Source: JAFGSI01 sp041287425 (GTDB lineage Bacteria > Chloroflexota > Anaerolineae > Anaerolineales > Villigracilaceae). From it: a DNA stretch of 64,000 bases. Location of the stretch: NCBI GenBank assembly GCA_041287425.1, contig JBEULG010000004.1:68448-132447 (forward strand), read 5' to 3'. This document shows positions 37,182 through 45,011 of the stretch, one piece after another (positions within the stretch are counted from its first letter, which is position 1; each line of letters opens with the position of its first letter). The notes beneath the pieces were generated by a model. It did no database searches. It was not told where the DNA came from and saw nothing but the letters and a program-made list of their open reading frames with translations. Position numbers and translations under genes: made by a program.

Positions 37182-38669
37182 ATGAGCATCACCTCGCCCC
37201 TCTTCTTCGCCTGCGCCGCCTTGTTTATCCTGGCGCATTGGAAACTGCCTCCCAGGCTACGCCTCCCCTGGCTTTTGCTGGGTTCGATGGCCTTCCTGGC
37301 GACCTGGTCGTGGCAATTCATTCTGGTGCTGCTGGTTGTGACGGCGGTCAACTACGGGCTGGGCTTGCGCCTCGCCGGGCCGCGCAAGCGCCTGATTTTG
37401 TGGGCGGGTATTTTGTTCAATCTGGGCGTCTTGCTGTTCTTCAAATACCACCGCTTCTACGCCCCCGCTTTGAGCGCTTTTCTGAGCCGCCTGGGAATCG
37501 CGGCCGGCACTGGCGCCCTCGGCTTGCTGATGCCGGTCGGCCTATCCTTTCTGACCATCCAATTCATTTCATATCTGGTGGATGTCTCCCAGGGCCGAAT
37601 CCCGCCGGAGAAGGACGCCCTCGTCTTTGCCCTGTACGGCTACTATTTTCCGAAACTGCTGTCCGGGCCCATCGAGCGGGCCGGCGAATTTTTCGGCCGC
37701 CTGCGGGCCCCGGCCGCGCCCTCCGGCGAACGCTTGACCCGCAGCCTGTCCCTGATTCTGGTCGGCCTGGCACGCAAAGTCTTGCTCGCCGATTCGCTCA
37801 ACGCCCTCCTGCCTGCTGACCTTTTCGAGAATCCCGGCCTTTACCCCGGCCCCTTGCTGGCCGTCTGGCTGCTGGCCTATGCGTTTGCCCTCTACAACGA
37901 CTTTGCCGGTTACACCGGCATCGTGCGCGGCGTCAGCGCTCTGCTGGGCATCGACCTGAACCTCAACTTCCGCGTCCCCTACTTCGCCCGCAATTTCACC
38001 GAGTTCTGGACGCGCTGGCACATCAGTCTGTCCAACTGGCTGCGGGATTACATTTTCTTCCCCTGCTCACGCTTTCTGCTCAAGCGCTTCCCGCGGCGCA
38101 GCCATCCCATCCACATCCTCCTCCCTCCCCTCCTGACCATGCTGGTCAGCGGCCTGTGGCACGGACTCTCCTGGAACATGCTCCTGTGGGGCGGTGTGCA
38201 CGGCCTGTACTTGATTCTAGAACGGGTCATCTCTCTCGTGAAAGGGCGGCGGGCGCCGGGGGAATTGCCCGGCGGGCTGCAGGTCTTATCGGCGCTGGGC
38301 GTCTTCGCCTGCGTGGCGCTGGCATGGCTGCCCTTTCGAATGGATGCGACAACGGCCCTTCAATATCTGCAAGGCTTGTTGTCCCCCGCCAATTGGCCGC
38401 TGGCCGAGTACAAAATCTACCTGGCGCGCTTCGTCGCCGCCTACCGCTACTCCCCCGAAACCTGGATGCCCTGGATTCTCCCCCTCCTGCAGACGGCCGC
38501 TTTCGTGCTCCCCGGCCTGTTTCTGGACCGCCTTCAATATCGGGACGAGTTTGCCTTCTTGAAGTGGAAGCCCTGGCTGCAGGGGTTGACGCTGGCGCTG
38601 CTGGCGCTGGCCCTCCTCCTGCTTGCGCTGACCGACACCGGCGCGCCCTTCATTTACCAGGGATTCTGA
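37182..38669 (+). CDS. MBOAT-family membrane O-acyltransferase (AlgI/DltB type)
   Basis: 495 residues with about 11 hydrophobic segments. Family hallmarks are MPVGLSFLTIQFISYLVDV, GYYFPKLLSGPIERA, the DFAGYTGIVRGVSALLGI loop, the FTEFWTRWHISLSNWLRDYIF stretch, and the catalytic His in LVSGLWHGLSWNMLLWGGVHG (~325). It passes acyl groups across the membrane to a sugar or teichoic-acid-like acceptor. It is operonic with the SGNH gene and probably O-acetylates a cell-surface polysaccharide. Confidence 0.92.
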   Translation: MSITSPLFFACAALFILAHWKLPPRLRLPWLLLGSMAFLATWSWQFILVLLVVTAVNYGLGLRLAGPRKRLILWAGILFNLGVLLFFKYHRFYAPALSAFLSRLGIAAGTGALGLLMPVGLSFLTIQFISYLVDVSQGRIPPEKDALVFALYGYYFPKLLSGPIERAGEFFGRLRAPAAPSGERLTRSLSLILVGLARKVLLADSLNALLPADLFENPGLYPGPLLAVWLLAYAFALYNDFAGYTGIVRGVSALLGIDLNLNFRVPYFARNFTEFWTRWHISLSNWLRDYIFFPCSRFLLKRFPRRSHPIHILLPPLLTMLVSGLWHGLSWNMLLWGGVHGLYLILERVISLVKGRRAPGELPGGLQVLSALGVFACVALAWLPFRMDATTALQYLQGLLSPANWPLAEYKIYLARFVAAYRYSPETWMPWILPLLQTAAFVLPGLFLDRLQYRDEFAFLKWKPWLQGLTLALLALALLLLALTDTGAPFIYQGF

Positions 38670-38742
38670 CAGGCCGATGACAAAACCCCGCCGCCGATTC
38701 AGCGTTTTTGTTAACTCCGAATTTAACCCCCCTCTCATCTTC

Positions 38743-38771
38743 TTGAACTAATCTTTCCCTAAAATTATAGA
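38743..38771 (+). promoter_or_regulatory. sigma-70 type promoter for the acyltransferase gene
   Basis: TTGAAC (38743-38748), 17-base spacer, TATAGA (38766-38771), about 40 bases before ATG 38814. Confidence 0.7.
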
Positions 38772-38813
38772 ACAACCAGTCCCAGAAAAGTGGCCGGAAA
38801 TGGAGACAGCCTC

Positions 38814-39494
38814 ATGGCTCGCAATCTATATTACTCCTTCGTCAGCACCTGTATCAGCATCTACGCCAAGATCATGCTGCGCGTCGACGTGCAGTGGCAG
38901 ACCACCCCCCCGCCAGGGCCGCGCATCTTTGCCGCCAATCATCCCAGCGGCATAGACGGTTTCATCATCCACGCCATCATCCCCGGCGAAGTCAGCACGT
39001 TGATCACCAAAAGCGCCTTCGCCATCCCGTTGTTTGGACCGCTCATTCGCAAAACCGGCCAGATTCCGGTCGTCGGGCTGGGCGAAAAAGCGATGGAAGA
39101 GGCCCTGGACGTGCTGCAGCGCGGCGGCACGGTGGCCATCTTCCCCGAAGGGACCTACAGCCCCCGCGAGGGCGGATTCCGACGTCCGCGCACCGGCGTC
39201 GCCCGCCTGGCACTGATGACCGGCGCGCCGGTCATCCCCCTCGGCATTCACGTCCCGCAAGAACGCATTTTGACCATCCGCTCCAAAATCAAAGGGGTAA
39301 AAACGGAAGGATACTGGTATCTGTATGGCCCCTACCATGTGACGATTGGCAAACCGCTCTACTTCGACGGCGACGCCGGCGACATGCAGAGGGTGCGCGA
39401 TGTGACTCAGACGGTCATGCACCACATCGAAAGTCTGGTAGCAGAAAGCCGCCGCCGGGCGCGCAAGCGTCGTCTCGTGCAGGCGCCTGCCTGA
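38814..39494 (+). CDS. plsC: 1-acyl-sn-glycerol-3-phosphate acyltransferase family
   Basis: 226 residues with the acyltransferase blocks: NHPSGIDG (the H-x4-D catalytic motif, block I), a block II-like FGPLIRKTGQIPV, and FPEGTYSPREGGFRRPRTG (block III). It probably acylates lysophosphatidic acid at the inner membrane. The N-terminal ~25 residues are moderately hydrophobic. ATG 38814 has GGAGA 7 bases upstream; GTG 38790 is a less likely alternative. The C-terminus is strongly basic (RRRARKRRL). Confidence 0.87.
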   Translation: MARNLYYSFVSTCISIYAKIMLRVDVQWQTTPPPGPRIFAANHPSGIDGFIIHAIIPGEVSTLITKSAFAIPLFGPLIRKTGQIPVVGLGEKAMEEALDVLQRGGTVAIFPEGTYSPREGGFRRPRTGVARLALMTGAPVIPLGIHVPQERILTIRSKIKGVKTEGYWYLYGPYHVTIGKPLYFDGDAGDMQRVRDVTQTVMHHIESLVAESRRRARKRRLVQAPA

Positions 39495-39541
39495 GCGAGA
39501 CGAGAGAAGGGGACGCCATGATTCGCTCCCTTCGGGGCGGG

Positions 39542-39570
39542 TTGTTCAATCGGCCAGAGAATGATACAAT
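39542..39570 (+). promoter_or_regulatory. possible promoter for the thioredoxin-fold gene
   Basis: TTGTTC (39542-39547), 17-base spacer, TACAAT (39565-39570), about 105 bases before the GTG at 39675. Confidence 0.5.
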
Positions 39571-39674
39571 TTTTGTGCATTTCAGCACAAAAGAAAATCG
39601 CTCCTGGCCCCGACAATCATATTTGGGCGGCCAAACACAATGCCCCTTGAATCTCTCGCCGGAGTCAAACTTAC

Positions 39675-39950
39675 GTGGTCGACGTCAAAATCCTGAGCAT
39701 CCAATATCCCGAACGCTACGCTGTCCGCCGCCTGGTGACCGCCGCCCAGCAGGAATTGCTCGCCCGCTGCCCAACCCTGGAAAACCTCTCCATCACCGAA
39801 ATCGCCGATCCCACCGGCATCGGAAAATATGCCCGCGTGCTGGTCTTGCCGAGCCTGGTCATCAACGAAAAACTGGTTTGCAGCGGACGGCTGCCGACGA
39901 AAGAAGAAGTGATGGGCTGGCTGCAAGAGGCGGCCGAAAAGACGGGTTAG
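39675..39950 (+). CDS. thioredoxin-fold small protein lacking the CXXC motif
   Basis: 91 residues that align by pattern with small redox-active disulfide proteins: VDVKILSI strand, a helix, then LPSLVINEKLVCSGRLPTKEEVMGWL with the cis-proline loop (LPS) and C-terminal helix. The active-site CXXC, expected right after the first strand, is replaced by YPER (residues 10-13). Cysteines remain at CPTLEN and LVCSG only. A redox role is therefore unlikely unless those two act. The start is GTG 39675 with GGAG 10 bases upstream; an in-frame stop lies ~25 bases before it. Its stop overlaps the stop of the convergent methyltransferase gene. Confidence 0.7.
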   Translation: MVDVKILSIQYPERYAVRRLVTAAQQELLARCPTLENLSITEIADPTGIGKYARVLVLPSLVINEKLVCSGRLPTKEEVMGWLQEAAEKTG

Positions 39951-40645
39951 CCCGCGCACAGGAACAGGGCGTTATTTAGGGTCACATCCGCGGCCAGGGG
40001 GCGGAACTTTAGGCCGGTCTCTTGCAGAAATTCTGCCAGGGCGCGCGGCTCGTGGTCGGGGCGAGACATGTCATCAAAGTAAATGTACACGCCGGCCCGG
40101 ATGTGCGGCCGCAATTGCTTCAGGACATAAATGGTCGAGGAGTACAAGTCGGCGTCCAGATTGATAAACAAGACCTCGTGCGGGGGGAGTTCAAAAGCGG
40201 GCAGCGTTTCGTCGAACCAGCCTTTGTGAAAGTGGACGCGCCGATCCTCGATGTGAGGAATCTGCCCCCCGGTCGAGAACCAGCCCTTGACATATTTCCC
40301 GCCGAGGTCGTCATACGCCTCGGGCAAGCCCTCGAAAGAGTCGAATCCATGCAGTTGCGAATCCGGATTTTTGAGCGCCTGAGACCACCAGCGCATGCTC
40401 TTGCCCGTATAGACGCCGAATTCCAGATATAAAACCCGCCGCTCACAAATCTGTTCCGCCGCCACTGCAAACACCTGCTCACGATGCGCCAAACGGACGG
40501 GGAAGCGAAAACCCATGCGCCGCATCCAGCGGCCCAGACGCATGTAATTCAGAACCATGCCCAGGTTGTGAAGGAGGCTGTCGGGCAGGGCGGCTCCCAA
40601 TCCGGTGAGCAAGCGTTTAAAGGTGCGTAACAATGCCTTTTTCAT
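39947..40645 (-). CDS. TylF/MycF-family methyltransferase
   Basis: 232 residues of the macrocin O-methyltransferase family. Key stretches are LYLEFGVYTGKSMRWWSQ (SAM motif I), HGFDSFEGLPEAYDD, PHIEDRRVHFHKGWFDETLP, and the metal-binding FINLDADLYSSTIYVLK with IYFDDMSRPD. It probably methylates a sugar hydroxyl; in this setting a surface glycan is a fair guess, given ugd and the O-acyltransferase pair elsewhere in the window. The start is ATG 40645 with AAGG upstream. The stop codon overlaps that of the convergent gene by two bases. Confidence 0.85.
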   Translation of the reverse strand: MKKALLRTFKRLLTGLGAALPDSLLHNLGMVLNYMRLGRWMRRMGFRFPVRLAHREQVFAVAAEQICERRVLYLEFGVYTGKSMRWWSQALKNPDSQLHGFDSFEGLPEAYDDLGGKYVKGWFSTGGQIPHIEDRRVHFHKGWFDETLPAFELPPHEVLFINLDADLYSSTIYVLKQLRPHIRAGVYIYFDDMSRPDHEPRALAEFLQETGLKFRPLAADVTLNNALFLCAG

Positions 40646-40686
40646 CGAACAACCTTTCGGAACAGAATCGCGTTCATATGCCGTGT

Positions 40687-40692
40687 ATTGTA
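40687..40692 (-). promoter_or_regulatory. -10 box for the TylF-type gene
   Basis: TACAAT on the minus strand, 41 bases before the ATG. Confidence 0.4.
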
Positions 40693-40786
40693 CCATCGGA
40701 CAAATGCCGCCTCGCCTCGAGCGCCTGCCTCTCTCCCGCCACACAATTGCGGCCGCCGGCTGCCGTCACCGCCGGGAACACTACGC

Positions 40787-40792
40787 TATAAT
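40787..40792 (+). promoter_or_regulatory. -10 box for the cyclophilin gene
   Basis: TATAAT, 53 bases before ATG 40846, which has its own GGAGG site. Confidence 0.5.
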
Positions 40793-40845
40793 TATGAGGA
40801 ACGCTCCTGCTGAGAAGAAAAGCCGAAAAAACGGAGGAAAATCTC

Positions 40846-41550
40846 ATGCCCGTCACCAACCAGACCATCCGCGCCCGACGCCGCGCCGCCCGCGCCCGAC
40901 GCGCCGTTCGCAACCGCATCATCGTCGGCACGATCATGTTCGTTTTCCTTGCCTTCTTCGCCTGGTTGATTCTGGCGGCCCAGGCCGATAGAAGGGCGGC
41001 TCTGAATCAGACTGCCACAGCCCTCGGCCCGACGGCTCATGCCATGCAATGGTCGTCCCCGCCCGAAATGACCATCGATGTGAACAAGCACTACACCGCC
41101 ACCATCGTCCTGGCCAAAGGCGGCGAAATCGTGCTGGAACTCTATCCTCAACACGCGCCGCAAACGGTCAACAACTTTGTCTTCCTCGCCCGCCAGGGAT
41201 TCTACGACGGCACCACCTTCCACCGCGTCATCCCCGGCTTCGTAGCCCAGGGCGGCGACCCGACCGGCACCGGCGCCGGCACGCCCGGTTACTTCATCCC
41301 CAACGAAGACAACCAACTGACCTTCGCCGAGCCGGGCATGCTGGCTATGGCCAATTCGGGCCGCGATCGCAACGGCTGCCAGTTCTTCATCACCTACACG
41401 CCGCAGGAAAGATTGAACGGCAGTTATACCATCTTCGGCAAGGTCATCGAGGGCATGGAGGTCCTCAATGGCCTGACGCCGCGCGATCCCGATGCCGCCC
41501 CCACGCAGGCCGGCGATGTGATCGAGACCATCCTCATCGAAGAAGAGTGA
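40846..41550 (+). CDS. membrane-anchored cyclophilin-type peptidyl-prolyl isomerase
   Basis: 234 residues. An Arg-rich cytoplasmic start (RARRRAARARRAVRNR) precedes one membrane segment (IIVGTIMFVFLAFFAWLILAA), so the catalytic domain is outside the membrane. The domain (~75-234) has TFHRVIPGFVAQGGD with the catalytic Arg, Phe and Gln, and GCQFFITYTPQERLNG. It probably helps fold exported proteins. The start is ATG 40846 with GGAGG 8 bases upstream. A bidirectional terminator follows. Confidence 0.92.
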   Translation: MPVTNQTIRARRRAARARRAVRNRIIVGTIMFVFLAFFAWLILAAQADRRAALNQTATALGPTAHAMQWSSPPEMTIDVNKHYTATIVLAKGGEIVLELYPQHAPQTVNNFVFLARQGFYDGTTFHRVIPGFVAQGGDPTGTGAGTPGYFIPNEDNQLTFAEPGMLAMANSGRDRNGCQFFITYTPQERLNGSYTIFGKVIEGMEVLNGLTPRDPDAAPTQAGDVIETILIEEE

Positions 41551-41581
41551 ACCGGCCGCATCGTCCCTGCCTGCAAAAAAG

Positions 41582-41620
41582 AAATGCTGGCCGTCCTGTG
41601 AACGGGGCGGCCAGCATTTT
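41582..41620. terminator. bidirectional terminator between cyclophilin and nrdJ
   Basis: AAATGCTGGCCG pairs with CGGCCAGCATTT with a short GC-rich inner part. Plus transcripts get ATTTTC, minus transcripts get TTTCTTTTTTG. Confidence 0.9.
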
Positions 41621-41635
41621 CAGCCCTCAAACCAA

Positions 41636-44284
41636 TCAGCACTCGCTGTAGCCGCAGGTGTAACACTTGCGGCAGCCTTCTTCATTGACCATCGTCGCCT
41701 CGCCGCACTCCGGGCACAGGTCGCCTGTGCGCAGCGCGGACTGACGCGCCGACGCCGACGGAGAGGCGGCCTCCGCCTCCGGACGGTGACCGTTTCCCCC
41801 GCCCTCCTCTCCGGCAACGGCATGGGTGACGCCGCCTGTCAGATACTCATCTAACACCTGCCCCACCCCATCGGGCAGCGAGCGGACACGGTTGCGCCCA
41901 AAGCCCAGCGAGCGGCCGCCGCCAATCCCCGACAACTGGCGCACCACTTCCGCCAGCCGGTCACGCGGCGGGATGGGCGAGGTCAGGCGAAGGATATACG
42001 AAATCAGCCGCCCAATCGCCTCCGAGACGGCGGCCGTCTCCGAACCGGCCTTGGAGGTGTTGATAAAAACCTCGAAGGGCTGCCCGCCGCCGTTCTCGTT
42101 GACGGTCACGAATGCCTTGCCCAGCGGCGTCTCGACCTGGAACGTGTGTCCATGCAGGACGCGCGAGCGCGGTTTCTTGGCCTCCTGCCAGGCCGCAATC
42201 TGGGAGGCGATTTCTGCCGCCGAGACCGGCTTGGGCGGCGCGGCGGACGGCGCCCCAAACGGCAGGACGACCGGTTCAGGCGGCACGACAGACGACTCGG
42301 CTTTCTGTTTCTTTTGAGCCGTGGCGCGGGTCTCGAGCACCACCTTCTCGCGCGAACCGGTCACATAAACGGTCGTCCCCTTGCAGCCCAGTTCCCAGGC
42401 CAGCATGTAAGCCTGCGCCACATCCTCCACCGTAGCGCCCTCGGGAAAATTAATCGTCTTGGAAAGCGAATTATCCACAAAGGCCTGCAAGGCAGCCTGC
42501 ATACGCACGTGCTCCTCGGCGCTGATATCGCCTGCAACCACAAAGATTTCCCGGAGCGCCTCGGGCACCTCCGCCAATCCCTGACAGGTGCCGCGCTCCA
42601 TCACTTGTTCAACGATGGCCTGCCGGTCTTTTGCCTCGATGCCGGCTTCTTTTAAAGAAGCCTCGAAGCGCGGGCTGGTATAGGTCAACTGCAAGTCGCG
42701 GCCCTTATCGTTGACATGCCGAATATAAGCCAGCGCGAAGACCGGCTCACAGCCATAGCCCTCGCAGCCCGCCACCGTGGCAATCGTCCCCGTCGGCGCA
42801 ACCGTAGTCTGGGCTGCATTGCGGATGCCGAATTTCCTGATTTCCGCGCCCACCGCCTCCCAATCGAGCGGCGGGCGGCCCCAATCGCGGCTGTAAGGGA
42901 CAATCGAACGCGGCGGCTGCCAACGCAGGTCCTCCGGATCATAGATGCTGCCCTTGATCGCCGGAAATGGGCCGCGCTCGCGGGCCAGTTGCACGCTGGT
43001 CCGCATGGCATGATAGCGGATGAACTCCATCACCTGAGCGCCGAATTCCTGGCCGGCGGGTGACCCATAGCGCACGCCCACGTGATACATCAGGTCGGCC
43101 AGGCCCATGATGCCCAACCCAATGCGCCGCGCCCGATGAGCAGCCTCCTTCAACTGCGGCACAGCCGGAACGTACGCGTTGACCTCCACCACGTCGTCCA
43201 GGAAACGGGTCGCCGTCTCCACGCTGCGGCGCAGCGTTTCCCAATCCACCGTTCCGTCGGGGCCGCAGTGTTCGTTCAGATTGACCGAACCCAGGCAGCA
43301 GTTCTCATAAGGGCCTAACCACTGTTCCCCGCACGGATTGGTCGATTCGAGCGGGTACAGGTGCGGCACGGGATTGGCGCGGTTGGCAGCGTCCAGGAAA
43401 AGCACGCCCGGCTCGCCGTTGTGATGCGCCTGGCGGACGATTTTCTCGAACAGTTCACGCGCCCGCACTGTCTTGTACACCTTGATAGGGATGCCTGCCT
43501 GGCGCGCCTGTTCGAGCGTGCCGTGAAAACCGCGATAGAGCGGCGAGGAAATATCGGGGAAGACCAGGTCCCAATCGGCGTCGTCTTTGACCGCCTGCAT
43601 GAAAGCATCGGTGATGCCCACCGAGATGTTGAAATTGGTGATGGCGTTCTCGTCGGTCTTGCAGGTGATGAATTCTTCGATGTCCGGATGGTCAACGCGC
43701 AGGACGCCCATGTTGGCGCCGCGCCGCGTCCCCCCCTGGGCAATCTCGCCGAAAGCGTGATCGTACACCCGCAGGAAGCCCACCGGACCCGTCGCCTGTC
43801 CGGCGGACGATTTGACGAAGGCGCCCTTCGGCCGCAGCCGCGAGAAGGAGAAGCCGTTTCCGCCGCCGGTCTGCTGGACGAGGGCGGCGTCGCGCAGGGT
43901 CTGGAAAATACCGGACGGGTCGCGTCCCATGTCGTCGGCAATCGGCAGCACGAAACAGGCCGCCAATTGCCCTAGTGGCGTCCCCGCGCCGGTGAAGGTG
44001 GGAGAATTGGGAAAGAACTTCTTGGATGTCAAGAGAAGATAGAATTCGCGCGCCCGCTCCAGCACCTCCCCACCCCATCGCTCCTCCGCCCTGGCAACAT
44101 GGTAGGCCACCCGCCAAAACATTTCCTCGACCGTCTCGACCAGGTTGCCATCGTCGCCGCGGCGTACATAGCGTCGCAGCAACACCTGACGGGCGTTCTC
44201 CGTCAATTCCACCGAGGGCAAATCCGCCGGCAGGGGCGGCGTGGGCAAGAGACCATGCTGAGAAGCGATGCTGGTTGTCACCAT
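41636..44284 (-). CDS. nrdJ: adenosylcobalamin-dependent ribonucleotide reductase (class II)
   Basis: Reduces ribonucleotides to deoxyribonucleotides with coenzyme B12, independent of oxygen. 882 residues. Visible motifs are FFPNSPTFTGAGTPLGQLAACFVLP near the start, TGGGNGFSFSRLRP, the catalytic NPCGEQ stretch (ESTNPCGEQWLGPYENCCLGSVNL) and PTGTIATVAGCEGYGCEPVFALAY. A C-terminal zinc finger (CPECGEATMV..CRKCYTCGYSEC) carries the cysteines that pass electrons to the active site. ATG 44284 has GAGGAG ~9 bases upstream. nrdR lies upstream on the same strand with an attenuator-like terminator between them. Confidence 0.95.
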   Translation of the reverse strand: MVTTSIASQHGLLPTPPLPADLPSVELTENARQVLLRRYVRRGDDGNLVETVEEMFWRVAYHVARAEERWGGEVLERAREFYLLLTSKKFFPNSPTFTGAGTPLGQLAACFVLPIADDMGRDPSGIFQTLRDAALVQQTGGGNGFSFSRLRPKGAFVKSSAGQATGPVGFLRVYDHAFGEIAQGGTRRGANMGVLRVDHPDIEEFITCKTDENAITNFNISVGITDAFMQAVKDDADWDLVFPDISSPLYRGFHGTLEQARQAGIPIKVYKTVRARELFEKIVRQAHHNGEPGVLFLDAANRANPVPHLYPLESTNPCGEQWLGPYENCCLGSVNLNEHCGPDGTVDWETLRRSVETATRFLDDVVEVNAYVPAVPQLKEAAHRARRIGLGIMGLADLMYHVGVRYGSPAGQEFGAQVMEFIRYHAMRTSVQLARERGPFPAIKGSIYDPEDLRWQPPRSIVPYSRDWGRPPLDWEAVGAEIRKFGIRNAAQTTVAPTGTIATVAGCEGYGCEPVFALAYIRHVNDKGRDLQLTYTSPRFEASLKEAGIEAKDRQAIVEQVMERGTCQGLAEVPEALREIFVVAGDISAEEHVRMQAALQAFVDNSLSKTINFPEGATVEDVAQAYMLAWELGCKGTTVYVTGSREKVVLETRATAQKKQKAESSVVPPEPVVLPFGAPSAAPPKPVSAAEIASQIAAWQEAKKPRSRVLHGHTFQVETPLGKAFVTVNENGGGQPFEVFINTSKAGSETAAVSEAIGRLISYILRLTSPIPPRDRLAEVVRQLSGIGGGRSLGFGRNRVRSLPDGVGQVLDEYLTGGVTHAVAGEEGGGNGHRPEAEAASPSASARQSALRTGDLCPECGEATMVNEEGCRKCYTCGYSEC

Positions 44285-44353
44285 GACGGTTATCTCCTCA
44301 TTGTTGCTGGGAATTCGGTAAAAAAGAAACCAGGCCAAGAAATCTGGGCCCGC

Positions 44354-44408
44354 AAAAAAAAGAACGTGTTTCTACGCCAGGCCCGCAAGGCACAGACGAT
44401 CCACGTTC
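44354..44408 (-). terminator. terminator or attenuator between nrdR and nrdJ
   Basis: On the minus strand GAACGTG pairs with CACGTTC (44402-44408 with 44362-44368), enclosing ~33 bases with an inner GCC/GGC helix, then eight T's (44354-44361). It may end the nrdR message or attenuate readthrough into nrdJ. Confidence 0.65.
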
Positions 44409-44415
44409 GCTCTAT

Positions 44416-44871
44416 TTATTTTTTATCTTCTAACAAACGGTCAATTTCGTCGCGCAGGGCGTGCAAATCGTCCAGCCGCAAATAGACGATTGCATAACGG
44501 ATATACGCAATTTGATCCACTTCTTTAAGGCCGGCGATGACCAAGTCGCCCACTGCCCGCGAGGAGACCTCTGCCTTGCCCATCTTCTGCAACTCGGTCT
44601 CCACCGTACCGACCAGCCGTTCGATGTCCGCTGCCGAGACCGGCCGCTTGGCACATGCGATTCGAATGCCGCGCATCAACTTCTCGCGGTCGAACTCCTC
44701 GCGCGTCCCGTCTTGTTTGATAATCAGGGGAGTGGCCAGAATCGGGCGCTCATAACTGCTGAAGCGCTGCTTGCACTTCAGGCATTCCCGCCGCCGACGA
44801 ATACCGCCATGGCTATCGCGGGCCGTATCGATTACCTTGGTGTCATTGTGATTGCAATAAGGACAACGCAT
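44416..44871 (-). CDS. nrdR: transcriptional repressor NrdR
   Basis: Zinc-ribbon plus ATP-cone repressor that binds paired NrdR boxes before ribonucleotide reductase genes and senses ATP/dATP. 151 residues, the normal length. The ribbon is MRCPYCNHNDTKVIDTARDS..RRRRECLKCKQRFSSYE and the ATP-cone begins ATPLIIKQDGTREEFDREKLMRGI. I place the start at ATG 44871, because MRCPYC is the family N-terminus; an in-frame ATG at 44913 would add 14 residues. Neither has a good ribosome site. Palindromic sites resembling its own operators lie just upstream. Confidence 0.93.
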   Translation of the reverse strand: MRCPYCNHNDTKVIDTARDSHGGIRRRRECLKCKQRFSSYERPILATPLIIKQDGTREEFDREKLMRGIRIACAKRPVSAADIERLVGTVETELQKMGKAEVSSRAVGDLVIAGLKEVDQIAYIRYAIVYLRLDDLHALRDEIDRLLEDKK

Positions 44872-44907
44872 ATCGAAAAGGTCCGGTGTTTTTAGAACAA
44901 ATGTAGC

Positions 44908-44984
44908 CGCCATATATGGGGGTCTTGATTATCAGATACCCTAAATATGGGGCTATCATGACAGGATTCTAACATATTTGTTAG
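44908..44984. promoter_or_regulatory. three palindromes spaced 31 bp, NrdR-box-like
   Basis: Cores are CCATATATGG (centre 44914.5), CCCTAAATATGGGG (centre 44945.5) and CTAACATATTTGTTAG (centre 44976.5). The first two fit the published NrdR-box pattern (C-w-A-t-A-T-a-T-w-G core). Spacing of 31 bp puts all three on one DNA face. The third overlaps the promoter spacer. Confidence 0.65.
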
Positions 44985-44994
44985 GTGAGTGCAA
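44966..44994 (-). promoter_or_regulatory. sigma-70 type promoter for nrdR
   Basis: TTGCAC (44989-44994), 17-base spacer, TAGAAT (44966-44971) on the minus strand. The start point is near 44959, so two of the NrdR-like palindromes lie inside the transcribed leader. Confidence 0.7.
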
Positions 44995-45011
44995 GAGGAC
45001 CGGCGGGGGAT

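Noticed and set aside
39519..39979. Plus-strand ORF across the thioredoxin-like gene in another frame
   Set aside because: It is rich in Arg, Pro and His, as out-of-frame reading gives. The GTG frame at 39675 has a protein-like pattern and family resemblance.
44285..44415. Cobalamin riboswitch before nrdJ
   Set aside because: The gap of ~130 bases is too short for the full element, and I see no conserved B12-box sequence. A terminator hairpin explains much of the gap.
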